The notes beneath the pieces were generated by a model. The model did no database searches. It saw nothing but the letters and a program-made list of their open reading frames with translations, and was not told the origin of the DNA. Positions 12,634 to 23,930 of a DNA stretch of 64,000 bases are shown here, piece by piece; position 1 is the stretch's first letter, and each line of letters starts with the position of its first letter. Both the position numbers and the translations under genes were made by a program. This stretch comes from Paramecium pentaurelia (taxonomy: Eukaryota > Ciliophora > Oligohymenophorea > Peniculida > Parameciidae). The stretch lies in the NCBI GenBank assembly GCA_905183005.1, contig CAJJDO010000164.1, positions 163,242 to 227,241 on the forward strand, given 5' to 3'.

Positions 12634-13962
12634 ATGAATTATTTAACTCCTAAATAATAAAAATGGAGATAAATAGGTCCTTGTATTACTGATTTCACAT
12701 ATGAAAACAATATTGATTGGCCTGTTACTTCTTGTAAATGGGGACCTATAGTATAAGAATCCAAAGAATATATTAGACAAAAAGTATATTTTGCAATCAA
12801 AACAGATGGTATTTATGATGAAGTTACAAATATATGGAAATAAACACCATGTCAATTAATTGTAGCTACTGTAGGTAATATAGTATGATTATTTAGATAT
12901 ACCTCAAGTGAAATATTCAATTAATCATCAAGTTACTTTTGTGTATTAGTAATTGTAATTATATAAAAACCCGCATTTAAAAATACGTCAAATCATAGTA
13001 CATCCAGGAGATGTCAATATCATTAAATGTAATACAACTTAAAAATTAATTGCCACAAAAAGTGATAATAGCAATGTACTTGTTTGGGATGTAACAAAAC
13101 ATAAAAATTAATAAAATCCAAAAGACCCACATGCAGGTATTCCTGAAATATATTTGATGGGTCATTCTTAATAAGGTCATTCAACTGCTTTAGATTGGTC
13201 TCAAGAATACAAATTAGGTAGTGGTGGTAAGGATTGTAAAATATTATTGTGGGATATTAATGATTATCAAACTCGTTTATCAACAAGTTCTATATTTACA
13301 AATAAAAGAGAATTAAATAATATTTGTGGAAATGATTCAATTAAATTAGATAAAAGAACAGTCTTAACAGGACATTAAGCAGAAGTTGTTGATATGTCAT
13401 TTAATAAATTTTAAACAGATTAATTAGTATCTTGTTGTTAAAATAGACAGATAATATGTTGGGATTAAAGAATGGATGGAGGTAAATGTTGGAGTCTAGA
13501 TGAAGTACATAAAAAAGATATTCATTGTGTAAGTTGGAGTTAACACGATGAAAATTATATTGCTAGTGGTTCATTAGATGGTAGTGTACATATTATTGAT
13601 ATTCGTAAACCAATTGGAATTTAAGAATATGTCAAAGAAGTTGATAATCTTTCATAAGTTTATTCATTATAATTTGGACCTGATAGAAATCATTTGACCA
13701 TTGGAAGTGAAGAACTTTATTCAGTTAATTTCTAAACCAAAGAAACTACATTCTGTTATTTTGGTCATAAGTAAATTTCTTATATTATTCATTATTAAGA
13801 GGAAGTATCAATGATTTTGATATAAATGAAAAAAGTCCTTGGACATATGTTAGTACATGCTAAGAACACGAATATTTTGGTGGAGGATGCTTACATATAT
13901 ATCGTTTATTAGATTTAGTATATTTAAATGAAGAAGAAGGATATTAATAATTAAGTAATTGA
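12634..13962 (+). CDS. RBBP4/RBBP7 (MSI1, CAF-1 p48)-type WD40 histone-binding protein
   Basis: Three exons (introns 12875-12896 and 13771-13799) encode 425 aa. The N-terminal part (NNIDWPVTSCKWGP) corresponds to the helix and first strand that RBBP4 uses before its beta-propeller. Conserved family stretches follow: IATKSDNSNVLVWDVTKH, YLMGHSQQGHSTALDW, LTGHQAEVVDMSFN, HCVSWSQHDENYIASGS, GHKGSINDFDINEKSPW. Family members are seven-bladed propellers that chaperone H3-H4 in CAF-1, histone deacetylase and PRC2 complexes. The protein is diverged from animal RBBP4 in several blades, and it lacks the typical ISVW ending, having an acidic tail. A chromatin-assembly role is inferred. Only 205 nt separate it from the CFAP77-like gene, which runs in the same direction. 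Confidence 0.78.
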
Positions 13963-14167
13963 AATTTAATCTATATTTAATGATATTTTTCATAAGTATA
14001 TATATTATTGTAATAGAATTATTAAATATAGAATATCATGATCTTATATTTATCCTATATCTAATAGTTTAATACTAAATGATTTTAATGAAAAGTAAAC
14101 AAAAAATAAAAATGTTAACAAAATATATTTATATTATTTAATATAACAATTAATATATTTAATCATC

Positions 14168-14804
14168 ATGTCAAATAAAACTGTTTATCCTTGGCAAAAG
14201 TATTCAAAAAATCCACTTATTGTAAAAGATGATGTTGGAAAAGCAAAACCAAATACCTACCCAATTCCTAATTGTGCATTTGGTACTCGTACTATTCCTG
14301 GAAAAGAGGAATCATTAGGAGAAGTATTGTGCCATATGGAGCATTTTGCTTCAATGGAGATAAGACCAGAAAGGGATTTCAAAAAAACTAATATCATGAG
14401 TATCAAACGTAATTTGTGTACAGCTAAAGAATTCTAAGAATTCAGACAGTCACATGATATCAGATAAAAGGTTGTTTAGGGTAAACCAAGAATAAATGAA
14501 ACTCCTAAATTATAAGTATTCGGTAGAAAAAATAAGTATAAAGTTAAATCTAATCTTAAGAACTCCTTCACCAATTAAAAATGTTTTAGCATATGATTAT
14601 GGTGCAGTAGCTGAGAAATAATAAGCAGAAGCATATACACCAAGGCCATCAACTGCCAAAAGTAGAATTTCAGCAGAAACTAAATCAAGTAAATTACTAA
14701 GAGAAACAAATAAGAAAAATCACTTAATGTAATCTTAACCAGAATAATTGAAAAAGTTATCTCAATTTGCTAATGTCAAAGCTAAAACTAAAACTAGATA
14801 TTGA
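14168..14804 (+). CDS. CFAP77-like axonemal microtubule inner protein
   Basis: Two exons (25-nt intron, 14536-14560) encode 203 aa. Features I associate with CFAP77 are the N-terminal KNPLIVKDDVGKAKPNTYP, the central TAKEFQEFRQSHDIRQK, and after the intron TPSPIKNVLAYDYGA. CFAP77 lies inside the B-tubule of ciliary doublets (shown for Tetrahymena and mammalian axonemes). The protein is basic and lacks globular enzymatic motifs, as expected for a lattice-binding protein. It lies upstream of other ciliary genes on the same strand (CFAP210-like at 20496). The assignment rests on recalled motif order and is fairly but not completely secure. Confidence 0.65.
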
Positions 14805-15682
14805 ATTATATTTCTATCCATCATTTGTTATTACAATCTTATTATTAATATATAATGAATTCAATTATAAATATTAAATATCAAATGTATAAGTGCTAAT
14901 AAGTCTTAAATTTTATATAGATCAAATATTATATACAGTTTTAGTGTGTTTGATTATTTTAGAAATATTCTTATATTAATTCTGAAAAATAGAGGATTTT
15001 TAAATTGTCTTTTCGTGTTACTTTTTGTAGTGTGAGATCTAAATAAGAATCTTAATTTTATTTTCTTTAGTAATTCATTGAACTAATACAAATTCCACAA
15101 TATTTAAATATTTTTTTTTTGTAATTATATACTATTTAATTATTCACGAGATATTAAACATCCTATTCTATTTTTTAAGGAGTAATTAAATAATTAAATT
15201 TTTTATCTATTACTTATTTTTAAGTCATATACAAAGGTTAACAGGAACAGAGAGGATTTGATAAAATAGATTTATATAATGAATAGAGATTTATTTATAA
15301 TAGATGTCATCATATTTGTTTATTGATGTTATCTATGAAATTATTTTATTTATTTATATATATTCATTTAGTATATGAATAAAAATCCTTTTAATTTAAA
15401 CTTAAACCATGAAATTGAAATTAAATATTTAAACTAAAAATGCTATAAAAATTGATAATAAAAATATTCATTATTTCTTTTGAATAAATAGATAAAAATA
15501 GAAAATAATAAAAAAATAAAGGTTATCAATACAAGGACTCCATAAAAAGTCCTAAATACTTAGAGGTCTAATTGGATATAATACTTTAGGCTACTTAGTA
15601 TGGTTGACAACTATATTTGTTAATAAATTCATCATTTATTATAGTATTATAATCAATAATCAAATGAATAATACAATATTTA
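14805..15682. other. AT-rich intergenic stretch between convergent genes
   Basis: About 880 nt between two stop codons. I see no credible gene on either strand. The length is notable because other convergent pairs in the window are separated by only 26-90 nt. Confidence 0.45.
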
Positions 15683-16556
15683 TCAATATCTAAATCTTTA
15701 TTATATACTGAGATCAGGTAAGAATAATTAAATAGGAGCAATGATATCATGTTCAAAAATGTAATCGTTGTGTGTCATATCTGGTCTAATTCTTTTTACT
15801 GATTTTGCCTTAACCTTATTCGGAAGACTATGATTTAAAATTATAAAATTAAAACTTTGCGAATAGAATTTCTGTGTGTTATTCATCTACGATATCATCA
15901 TCTGCACCATGTATCATGAGCATAGGAGATTTAGCATGTTGAACACGTTATAAATTATCAAATTTTGATGGAATTAGATTTGCTATCCATTCAAAGGTTT
16001 TCTCTTTGATAATATCTTTTATAGAGGTAAAAGAACTTAGTACAATAACTGCTCTACATTATCTTAAACTATTTATATAGAAGGCTGGTCCAGTTCCTAT
16101 TGATCTATATTTAAATTTAGTTTGATACCTTCCAAAAACAATAATTTGATTGTTTTTTAGTTTGTATTTGTCTTAGATATGATCAAACAATTGAAGTGCA
16201 TCTTATTCGACAATAGAATCATGAACATCAACATTTTGATAGATGCCATAACCTGGATATTCAGATAGGATGGCGTTGAATTTACAAGATTGTTAAATCT
16301 CATATATAAATTATTAAGCATAGTATCTATAGAATAGAGTATGTTTAATATACATATCTTCATCTTTGGCATGAAAGTAGATTAAGTATATGTCAGTGTT
16401 ACAAAAAGGATGTTCCATAATTAAGTATGGAGCATTTCTTACATGTTTTCCACCATAATGTATTTTTGCATAATCTATACAATTTAAATAATCTTTATTT
16501 GAATACATCGGTTTAGGTGCCGAAAACATCACTTTTAATACTAAGTTTTCTATCAT
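15683..16556 (-). CDS. ABHD17/Bem46-type alpha/beta hydrolase
   Basis: Four exons encode 264 aa. Two of the three introns (27 and 24 nt) are multiples of three and contain no TGA, so retention would insert residues rather than break the frame. Spliced, the protein shows YFHAKDEDI (oxyanion-side motif), EYPGYGIYQN, the nucleophile elbow FGRSIGTGP with the catalytic Ser, the acid-bearing MLMIHGADDDIV, and a His in the MTHNDYIF segment near the C-terminus. This order is that of ABHD17-like depalmitoylases and Bem46-type serine hydrolases. In animals ABHD17 removes palmitate from membrane-bound Ras and PSD-95. The exact substrate here is unknown. The last, 28-nt intron shifts frame and is needed to reach the conserved C-terminus. 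Confidence 0.85.
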
Positions 16557-16663
16557 TATAATAAATATTATTAAATTAATAATGATGTAAAAAATATATA
16601 ATTTATAATGTAGACAACATAAGTGGTATTCTAATTTGATTATTTATTGATATAAACATAAAT

Positions 16664-17395
16664 TCATTATAATTTTTTTTATAGATAGTAACACAATGAT
16701 TTGATATCATATTTTTATAGATATTCACTGCTCACCCATCGATTTTTTGGTATCATACCTAATGTATTATTAAATTAAAGAGTACCATTACATCTTTTTT
16801 GCCATAATAAATAATACATTTTAATGCCTGTTTATTTGATCTATGCAGCCTATCCTATTTTATCTAATTAATCTCCATATTCAAATCCTCCTTCATTAGG
16901 TAATTTAACCTCGGTATTCTTTTGAGATAATTCAGAAATAGAATCTTAAATATTCTCAGAATCCTGTTATTAATTTGATTGTTATACTTTCTTCTCTTAA
17001 GGTAATGTCTACATCAATTAAATAATATCTTCCTATTATTTTTTTACTTGGTTTAATTCTTGTTTTAATGAACAAACTTAATCTTGAAGTTTCTTAATTT
17101 ATTCTTATTATTATTGTAATACAGTTTGTTTTTATTAACATGGAACTCCTATAAAATCTTCTAATAAAGGTGGTTCATCATTTTCAATATAATAAAAATT
17201 GGATCCTAAATTTTTGACATTCTATTCGTATTCACTTAAATATTCAATTAAATTGGGAATCTTGTCTGGTTTTTCCCATGTACAATCTCTATTGTTATAT
17301 CCCTACCATTTAACAAGATAGTATTTTTATCCTTGATATTATTTATAATCGAGAATCTTTTCAATGAAATATAAACCTTTTTTCTTTTTGGACAT
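16664..17395 (-). CDS. HP1-like protein: chromodomain plus chromo-shadow-like domain
   Basis: A single exon of 243 aa. The N-terminal chromodomain (residues about 8-50) includes YFIEKILDYKQYQGQKYYLV and KWQGYNNRDCTWE, keeping the aromatic cage positions (Tyr8/Phe9 region, Trp and Tyr in KWQGY) that bind methylated lysine. A Gln-rich coiled hinge follows (QQQQEQIKKLQDQV). The C-terminal segment GFEYGDQLDKIGQ, then MYYLLWQKR, resembles the chromo-shadow domain start of HP1 (Gly-Phe...Gly-Leu...Ile-Gly-Ala, then an FLMKW-like strand). In ciliates HP1-like proteins bind H3K9/K27 methylation linked to heterochromatin and DNA elimination. The shadow-domain call is my alignment by eye; the chromodomain is clear. 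Confidence 0.85.
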
Positions 17396-17570
17396 TTAGT
17401 ACTCTTTTATTTAAATAAAATTATAATTCTAATTTATATTTTAATTAAATTATACATAGCAACATAATTGTAAGTCACTTATTTATTTGACCATGTCTAT
17501 CCAATCATATTTTTTATTATAATATATTTATTATAAAATCACATCATAAAAGAGATTATAATAAAAATAA

Positions 17571-18145
17571 TCATTTATATCTTTAGTAAATATTAGGTAA
17601 TGAAAAAGAATCTTTATCTCTCTTCATTTTCATATATTCATCTATTTCTAAAGTCATTTCTTCAGATTTCAATTTATATCCTTCAAAATCATCATCATTA
17701 AACACTAAACTCTTTTGAGATTACCTTTAAATCTAAGGTAAAATATTTTTGTCTCTAATTTAATTATCCATATGATCTGATATTGATAATCCTCTTAATT
17801 CTTTTGGTTTATTGACCTTCTTAACATTCTTTGGACTACAATTAAAATATTATTTACTGACACATTAGTGATAACATCTGGAATCTTTTTCTTTTAGATT
17901 GCTACCACACCAATAACCTTGCATTAATTATTATTCTACGAAGTAATAGAACTTGGTGATTATTATAAATAATTGTTGTAAATGTTCTTTGAAAATACTA
18001 TTTTTTTCTTAACTGCCTTTAATGGTGATGAATTAAAGGCATTTCTTAACATATTATCTCTCTCCAAATACTCATCATACATCAATTCTTATACAATTTA
18101 TTGTACAGATTTATTTGAAAATTTGTGAAGCTATTAATATGACAT
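17571..18145 (-). CDS. Unrecognised 181-aa basic protein
   Basis: Two exons joined over a 29-nt intron encode 181 aa, in frame. The N-terminus is Gln/Ser/Asn-rich, with SSPLKAVKKKIVFSKN; the C-terminal half has LRGLSISDHMDNQIRD and an acidic-charged run FNDDDFEGYKLKSEEM then IDEYMKMKRDKD. I recognise no domain, signal peptide or membrane segment. It lies between the HP1-like gene and the cyclic-nucleotide-binding-like gene, all three on the minus strand and with only 46 nt between the last two. Shared regulation with the neighbours is possible, though ciliates have no operons of the bacterial kind. Confidence 0.65.
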
Positions 18146-18191
18146 TTTTTTATTAATTTTATAATCATTAATAAATATAAATAGAAAGTTG

Positions 18192-19206
18192 TCACAATTT
18201 CTGTTTATTTAATACATTTAATACATTATTGATATTATAAGCAACTTTATAATGTTGATATTCCCAAATTTTATCAATATCTAGAATAGAATCTTAATCC
18301 TAAAAGTCTGTTTAATTGATCACTGTATCTGGCACTTGTAAATGTTTAATCAAAGTACTACTTATGATAGGATCACTAATCTTATCAGATATCAAATCAA
18401 TTTATAGTATATCTTTATATATTTAACTAATAGAACTCTGTCTACCAATCTAATCAAATTATAATTGCTAATTTGACACATTCACTTTATCACTAGAATA
18501 ATCAGAAAATGCTTCAAAACTATTTGAACTAATATCATTAACATCAATGTTACTAGTTCCTTAATTTGTAATCTAAATTTCAAAAATCAATTACTTATTA
18601 ATAGATACCTGCTTTAATTCTATTGTTCTTTTTTCTCTTAAACATAGAATCTCTCTCTTAACATGTCTTATCATAAGTGAATCTTCTCTTAATATTTAAA
18701 CAACCACAATTAAATGTTGGATGATATAGATTGCAAAAATAACATTATATATTCAATAACTCTGTATTATTGTTAAAATTAATATCATCCTTTATCATCT
18801 AATACTTTTCCTAAACATTATAATATATCAATTACTATCTCAGTCTCTTTTTGTAAACAATTCTGAAATTAATCCTAATTTATGTAAAAGTATAATATGT
18901 CATTCATATCAAATGGTTCTAATTTTAATTTTCTCTATTATTATTAAATATTCATCATTTCAATTAAACATATGTTAATAATCTTCCTATTATCAATTTA
19001 TAATTTCAATCCCATAAATTCTAAATTAACTCTTCCAGTAAGTATAATATATATTCCATTAATTTCTGCTTAAAAATTCTTAAATTTATAATTTAAATTA
19101 CTTATTATTTCAAACTTAATTCAAATAATCCCTTCGTACTGATTTCATTTATAGCTTTTTTAGATAGAAAGTTAAATTATCTGAGTTCCTAATTAATCAA
19201 CTTCAT
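18192..19206 (-). CDS. Cyclic-nucleotide-binding-like protein with Cys/His cluster
   Basis: Four exons (introns of 23, 25 and 22 nt) encode 314 aa. The first 60 residues look like the start of a cNMP-binding domain: helical NFLSKKAINEISTKGLFE, then AEINGIYIILTGRVNLEF, matching the beta-roll strand with Gly-x-x-G-spacing. The later phosphate-binding cassette (FGE...RA) is not recognisable, so nucleotide binding may be lost. Residues near 175 contain CYFCNLYHPTFNC, a C-x2-C-x3-H-x4-C cluster that could bind zinc. A Ser/Asp-rich tail follows. Similar layouts occur in ciliate proteins that I recall only as hypothetical cNMP-binding proteins; no membrane segments are present, so it is not a channel. 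Confidence 0.6.
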
Positions 19207-19634
19207 TTTTATATATTATAATAAATTCTACTTTTTTAACTTCTATCTTGTACTTAATTCGTTTTCTATTAATAAAAATAGTGTTGAATAATGAAACAAA
19301 ATAAACTTAACTTTAAATTATATCATATCTGATTTTAAGAATAATAAATAGGTTTTTAAATTAATTTCATGTTTTGATAATTGTGATTAATATTATGTAA
19401 ATATTTTAAATAAGAAAATAAATATTATAATGTTACTAAATAAATGTGTTAGTATTATTAAGTGATTTTATTAATTATCTAATTGATCAAATTAAAAAAA
19501 AAACATTAGAAATGATTTATAAAAGTATTCGTTATATATTAGATCTTCTTAATTACTTTATTTTAATTCTATTCCCCATATGCAAGTAAAGTAATGTATT
19601 TAGAATAATAATATTATGATCATTTTAGTAATTA

Positions 19635-20321
19635 TCATTTATCTAATATATAAAATATATGTGTTACTAATAATTAATAAATATGATTAAACTTAGCAAT
19701 TTTTAAATAAATTTTAAATTTCTTAAGAACAATAAATAGTATAAAATAGTAAATACTATAATGTTGTTTGTTGTAATGCAAAGTGCATAAATTAATAAGA
19801 TTGTAATATTTAATAATGATATTGAGAAGTGTTTTTCTTTGAAAAATTAGTTTAGAAATTTAATAAATTGAGTGTATAATTCTAATATCATTAAAAATAA
19901 AAGAACTGGAAAATATATTGGATCTGATTTTCTTGAAATTATTATAAATTAATTACTCATAGTTCTCAAAATAATAGTAAGGTAAATAGAAAGTTAAAAA
20001 AAGGAGTGAAATGTTCATGAGGTTGAATGAAATAATTTTTGTATACAAAAACATTTCACATGAAAAGAGAAGAGATTTTTGTTTATCTAATATACGTTGA
20101 TTTTAATAGGAACATAGAGTCTCTAAATTTTTTGGAACTTGATTATTTTCACTTCCAGAATCACTAAATTTACTAAGCTACATCTGAGTATTGATTTCAG
20201 GGTCTTTTCTGATTGGAATAGAGCTGAAATTGGAAGTTTAAAAGGATGGCCAACAAACAGAAACATCATTAGATGGATATTTTAAGGGTTTGTTCATCTC
20301 TAATTCTACACTTTTTCGCAT
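19635..20321 (-). CDS. Candidate gene, unrecognised; first third looks coding
   Basis: An open frame of 229 codons without TGA. Its first 75 residues look coding: MRKSVELEMNKPLKYP, then VCWPSFQTSNFSSIPIR and KFSDSGSENNQVPKN. The rest is hydrophobic and AT-driven (SFNLMNISLLFLTFYLPYYY) and may be either a membrane-spanning end or non-coding read-through because TGA is rare in this AT-rich DNA. I recognise no domain. The real 3' end could be nearer 20050 if an intron or undetected stop context applies. Confidence 0.4.
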
Positions 20322-20495
20322 TTTTTAAACTTTTAGAAATTAATGAATTACTTTTTATAGATTATTATCAAGAATTTGTAAAATAATAAATATAATAGTA
20401 CCTAATTGATAATTAGATGATATCTTTTATATTTAGTAGTTTATAGTAATTATAGCAGTTATATCATTCAGCAATTTAATTAATAAAAATATATA

Positions 20496-21991
20496 ATGCT
20501 TGATGGTCGTGCTGCAACTTCGGGTAATTTTAACAATAAAACAACATCCGTAATTCCATTATCATAATTGAGGAGGATGAGAAATAGCAGTTGTGAAATC
20601 TAAGATAATCATACTATGATAGAGAAATAAGACTTGTATATTAGATATATATATATAACTTATCAGACATGCTAAATCCTAGGAGAGAGTGAAAAAGTGG
20701 CCATGTGCTATGAATATTAGGAGAAGAAAGAATCAATCACAATTTGAGAGATTTGCAGAAGATGAAGAGGAACGTAGAAGAATTGAAAAGGAGGAAGCTG
20801 AATACCAATAGAAATAAAAACAAGATGTATTATTAAGAGCAAATAGATTAATTTATGAGAATAATCCATTTATTAGATAATTTTAGTAGAAACTGTTATT
20901 TTCAGATGTTCTTTAAGAAAGAGATTCTTAACTTCAATTAAATGAGTATAAAAAGACTATTAATAAGTAATTTATTGATTTAATGATAATAGTGTGAGAG
21001 ATAAGTTGCATAATGAAGAACAGTTAGAGATTATGGCTAATTATGATTAAACAGAAAAGCTTAAAGAAGAAGAATTCAAACGAAAGAAATAAGAATAAAA
21101 AAATATACTTAAATAATAACATGATGAAATGATTAATAATCATATAAAATAAATATAGAATGAGAAGATTGAGGGTTAATTAATTAAGGCAAGAGCATAA
21201 AAATTAATTTAAGAGGAAGAGGAAGCTGAAAAGGAGAGGAAGAGAAAGAGATATGAAAATATGCTTGAAATTAAGAAAGGTAATGAGGAAATAAAAGAAT
21301 ATAAATTATAATAATTATAAAAAGATAAAGAATAAGAAGAATAAATTAAATTACATGGAGAAAAGAAAGATAGAATTTTAGAAATGAGAAAATAAAGAGA
21401 ATAAATTAAATTTAAAGAAAAGTAAGAATAAAGATAAAAATTAATTGATGCTTAAATTGCTATTCTTATGAAAAAAGAAGCAGAATAATTATAATTGATG
21501 AATAAATAAATTAAAGAGGCAGAATAAAAAGATGAAGAAGTAGAAAAATTAAAATTAATTAAATAAGAAACACAAAAGAAAAAGATTGAAGATAGTAGAA
21601 ATATTATTAAAGAATTTAAATAAAAAGATAAAATAATGAAAAATTAAAATGATAAAGAATTTTAATAATATTGGAAATAAAGAGGAGAAGAACTCTAAAA
21701 AATAGAATAAGAAGATTTAGATAATTAAAGAAAAAGAAATTAATCAGTAAAAGATTATTAATTATAATAAATAGAATAAAAATAGGTATTATATATTAAT
21801 ATAAAAATTAGAAAATTAAAGAATAATAAATACTATAAGAATTACAATAAGATGAAGATATTAAAAGATAATAACATTTAGAAAATAAAACATTTTTTAC
21901 ATGGGCAGAAAGAGCAGTCAAGGAATGGGCTGACTAAGGAAAGAATATTCGTCCTTTAATCAAAGAATTAGCTAAATTAAAAGAAATTTGA
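20496..21991 (+). CDS. CFAP210 (CCDC173)-like coiled-coil axonemal protein
   Basis: Four exons (introns 20636-20666, 20967-20992, 21786-21811) encode 470 aa. The 31-nt first intron restores the frame to give DLHAKSQERVKKWP, a family-like segment. A nearly continuous charged helix follows (RRRIEKEEAEYQQKQ, then LFSDVLQERDSQLQLNEYKK), typical of the trichohyalin/plectin-homology domain. The C-terminus, WADQGKNIRPLIKEL, matches the conserved end I associate with CCDC173/CFAP210. CFAP210 is a microtubule inner protein of doublets. Other TPH-domain proteins (CFAP45, CFAP53) are alternatives, but the N-terminal region and tail favour CFAP210. Confidence 0.72.
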
Positions 21992-22346
21992 TCTTTAGAT
22001 TAGATTACTTATTTTTTTAATAGAATTTATTAATAATAAAATTAAATCAATTAATTGAAAAAATAAGATAATAATAATAATATTATTAAGGTTAAGGATT
22101 TCCCATATTTATACAGTCTCCTTAAATCACTTAATTTCATAGTTCAATAAGGAATCATTATAATTTTATTTATAAATCATCAATATTATTTTGTTGAATT
22201 TAATTTAAATGATATTCACTTCATCATTAATATTTTGAAATTTATCAAATTGTGATTCTATATTAAATACTAAACAAAAATTAGTTACAATACATTTATT
22301 TGATAGATAATTATATGTAATATTTAAAAAATTATATAATTTAAGA

Positions 22347-22913
22347 ATGATTGAATAACCAGATATATTTAATGATGATCAAGCATATAAAAAATATTTA
22401 GAAATAAAAGATTAGACAGAAAGAGAAAAGAAAGCAAGAGTGGATAAAATTTTAGATGATTATTGTTATCGATAATTAAATTTACCAGCAGCTGAGTATA
22501 GAAGTTAGTAAACAGATTTAATCTACAGACCATAACATTATCCAGTTGAATTAGTTCATCCTGAAAGAGTACATTATACATCTTAATTTGTTGGTTTCAA
22601 TCAATAATCAAACTATTAATAAAGAAGATAAAAAGCTATGAATAGAGTTCCTTAATAGGTTCAATATTATTATCCTCCTTCAAATCCATTTTTATAAAAT
22701 GCATAATAGACTCTTAATTAACAATAGTTATTACCTAGTTTAAGTTTATAATAAGGGAATCTTGGTTATAATTAATAATTAATGACTTAATCAACTCCTT
22801 AAATTGTATATTAGAATGATGCAAAGTCAGATTTTTTAAGAAAATGTGATAATTTATAGAATAGAATGGATTACAATCTTAGAAATGTTGACAAATTTTA
22901 CTAATATTATTGA
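22347..22913 (+). CDS. Unrecognised Gln/Asn/Tyr-rich 188-aa protein
   Basis: A single exon of 188 aa that begins with a charged helix (AYKKYLEIKDQTEREKKARV), then a region rich in Tyr, Pro and Gln (VPQQVQYYYPPSNPF), and ends with a short helix (DFLRKCDNLQNRMDYNLRN). I recognise no domain. The helix-turn composition would suit a cytoskeletal or structural protein, but this is only a guess. Its stop is 26 nt from the stop of the Fab1 gene on the other strand. The 355 nt before it hold nothing I can identify. Confidence 0.6.
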
Positions 22914-22939
22914 AAGAAAAGTATTAATGATATATTTAT

Positions 22940-23875
22940 TCACACTGGTATAAAATATTTTAATATTGCATTAATGAACCTTTTTTTATAATCTCCTGGA
23001 TTAACAATTGTTGGTACCTATAAATTAGGATTAAAATTAATATCATACCATTCCTCCTTTTAATAAATATTTCAAATAATGTTCAGTTTCCTTATCCCAT
23101 GTATAAAATCTTAAATAATCTATGATACCCATTCTTAATTTCTTTTACTTTTAGTCTATTATTAATAATAATGAATAATCAATAACATTTTATTTATTGA
23201 GAAATTTACAATCAATCTATAAATAATATTGAAATGAATACTTAAAATGCTCTATCATTATATCTATAATTCTCTTTAAGAATAGGAATAGGTTCTGAAT
23301 TTCTATCAATTCTGAAATTAGTATCTAAAAGAACTCCTTTCTTTTTCTTTTCTAATCTATTAGTTTCACTTCCTTTAAGATCATATACTAAAAGATTAGA
23401 TGGATCTCCCATTCCAAAATATAGATTTTCCATAACTAAAAAGTATTCTGTTTATCCTCTATCTCTAATTTCAAACATTCCAAAGATTTTACTTAATAGA
23501 GAAGGTTTAGATTCATAAAAATGTCTATACATATGTTTAAAATAATCTAAAGCAAATTGTTTAAACATCATAAATTCTTTGTCTTATTCTAATTTTTTGA
23601 AAACAAATAATTCATCATTTGATTTATAGAATTTAGATTGAGATTTACCTCCAGATGCACTCCAAATATTAGTAGAGGATATAGATTTAATAAATGATGC
23701 TAGAGTAATTCCTGCTAATAATCTAAGTGCTTCAAATTAAGTAGGAAAATAAATAAGAACCTCAATCCATTTTGTTTTACGAACTTGAGTGGTAGGAATA
23801 AATTATTATTAATTATTTAATGGTAATGATTTATCTTATTAAGCATCATCAAATTAAGTAGATAAATTAATTTGA

Positions 23876-23930
<55 letters not shown>

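Noticed and set aside
16157..16372. A separate 71-aa minus-strand ORF inside the hydrolase gene
   Set aside because: It is out of frame with the ABHD17-type protein, whose catalytic motifs are reached only by the spliced frame.
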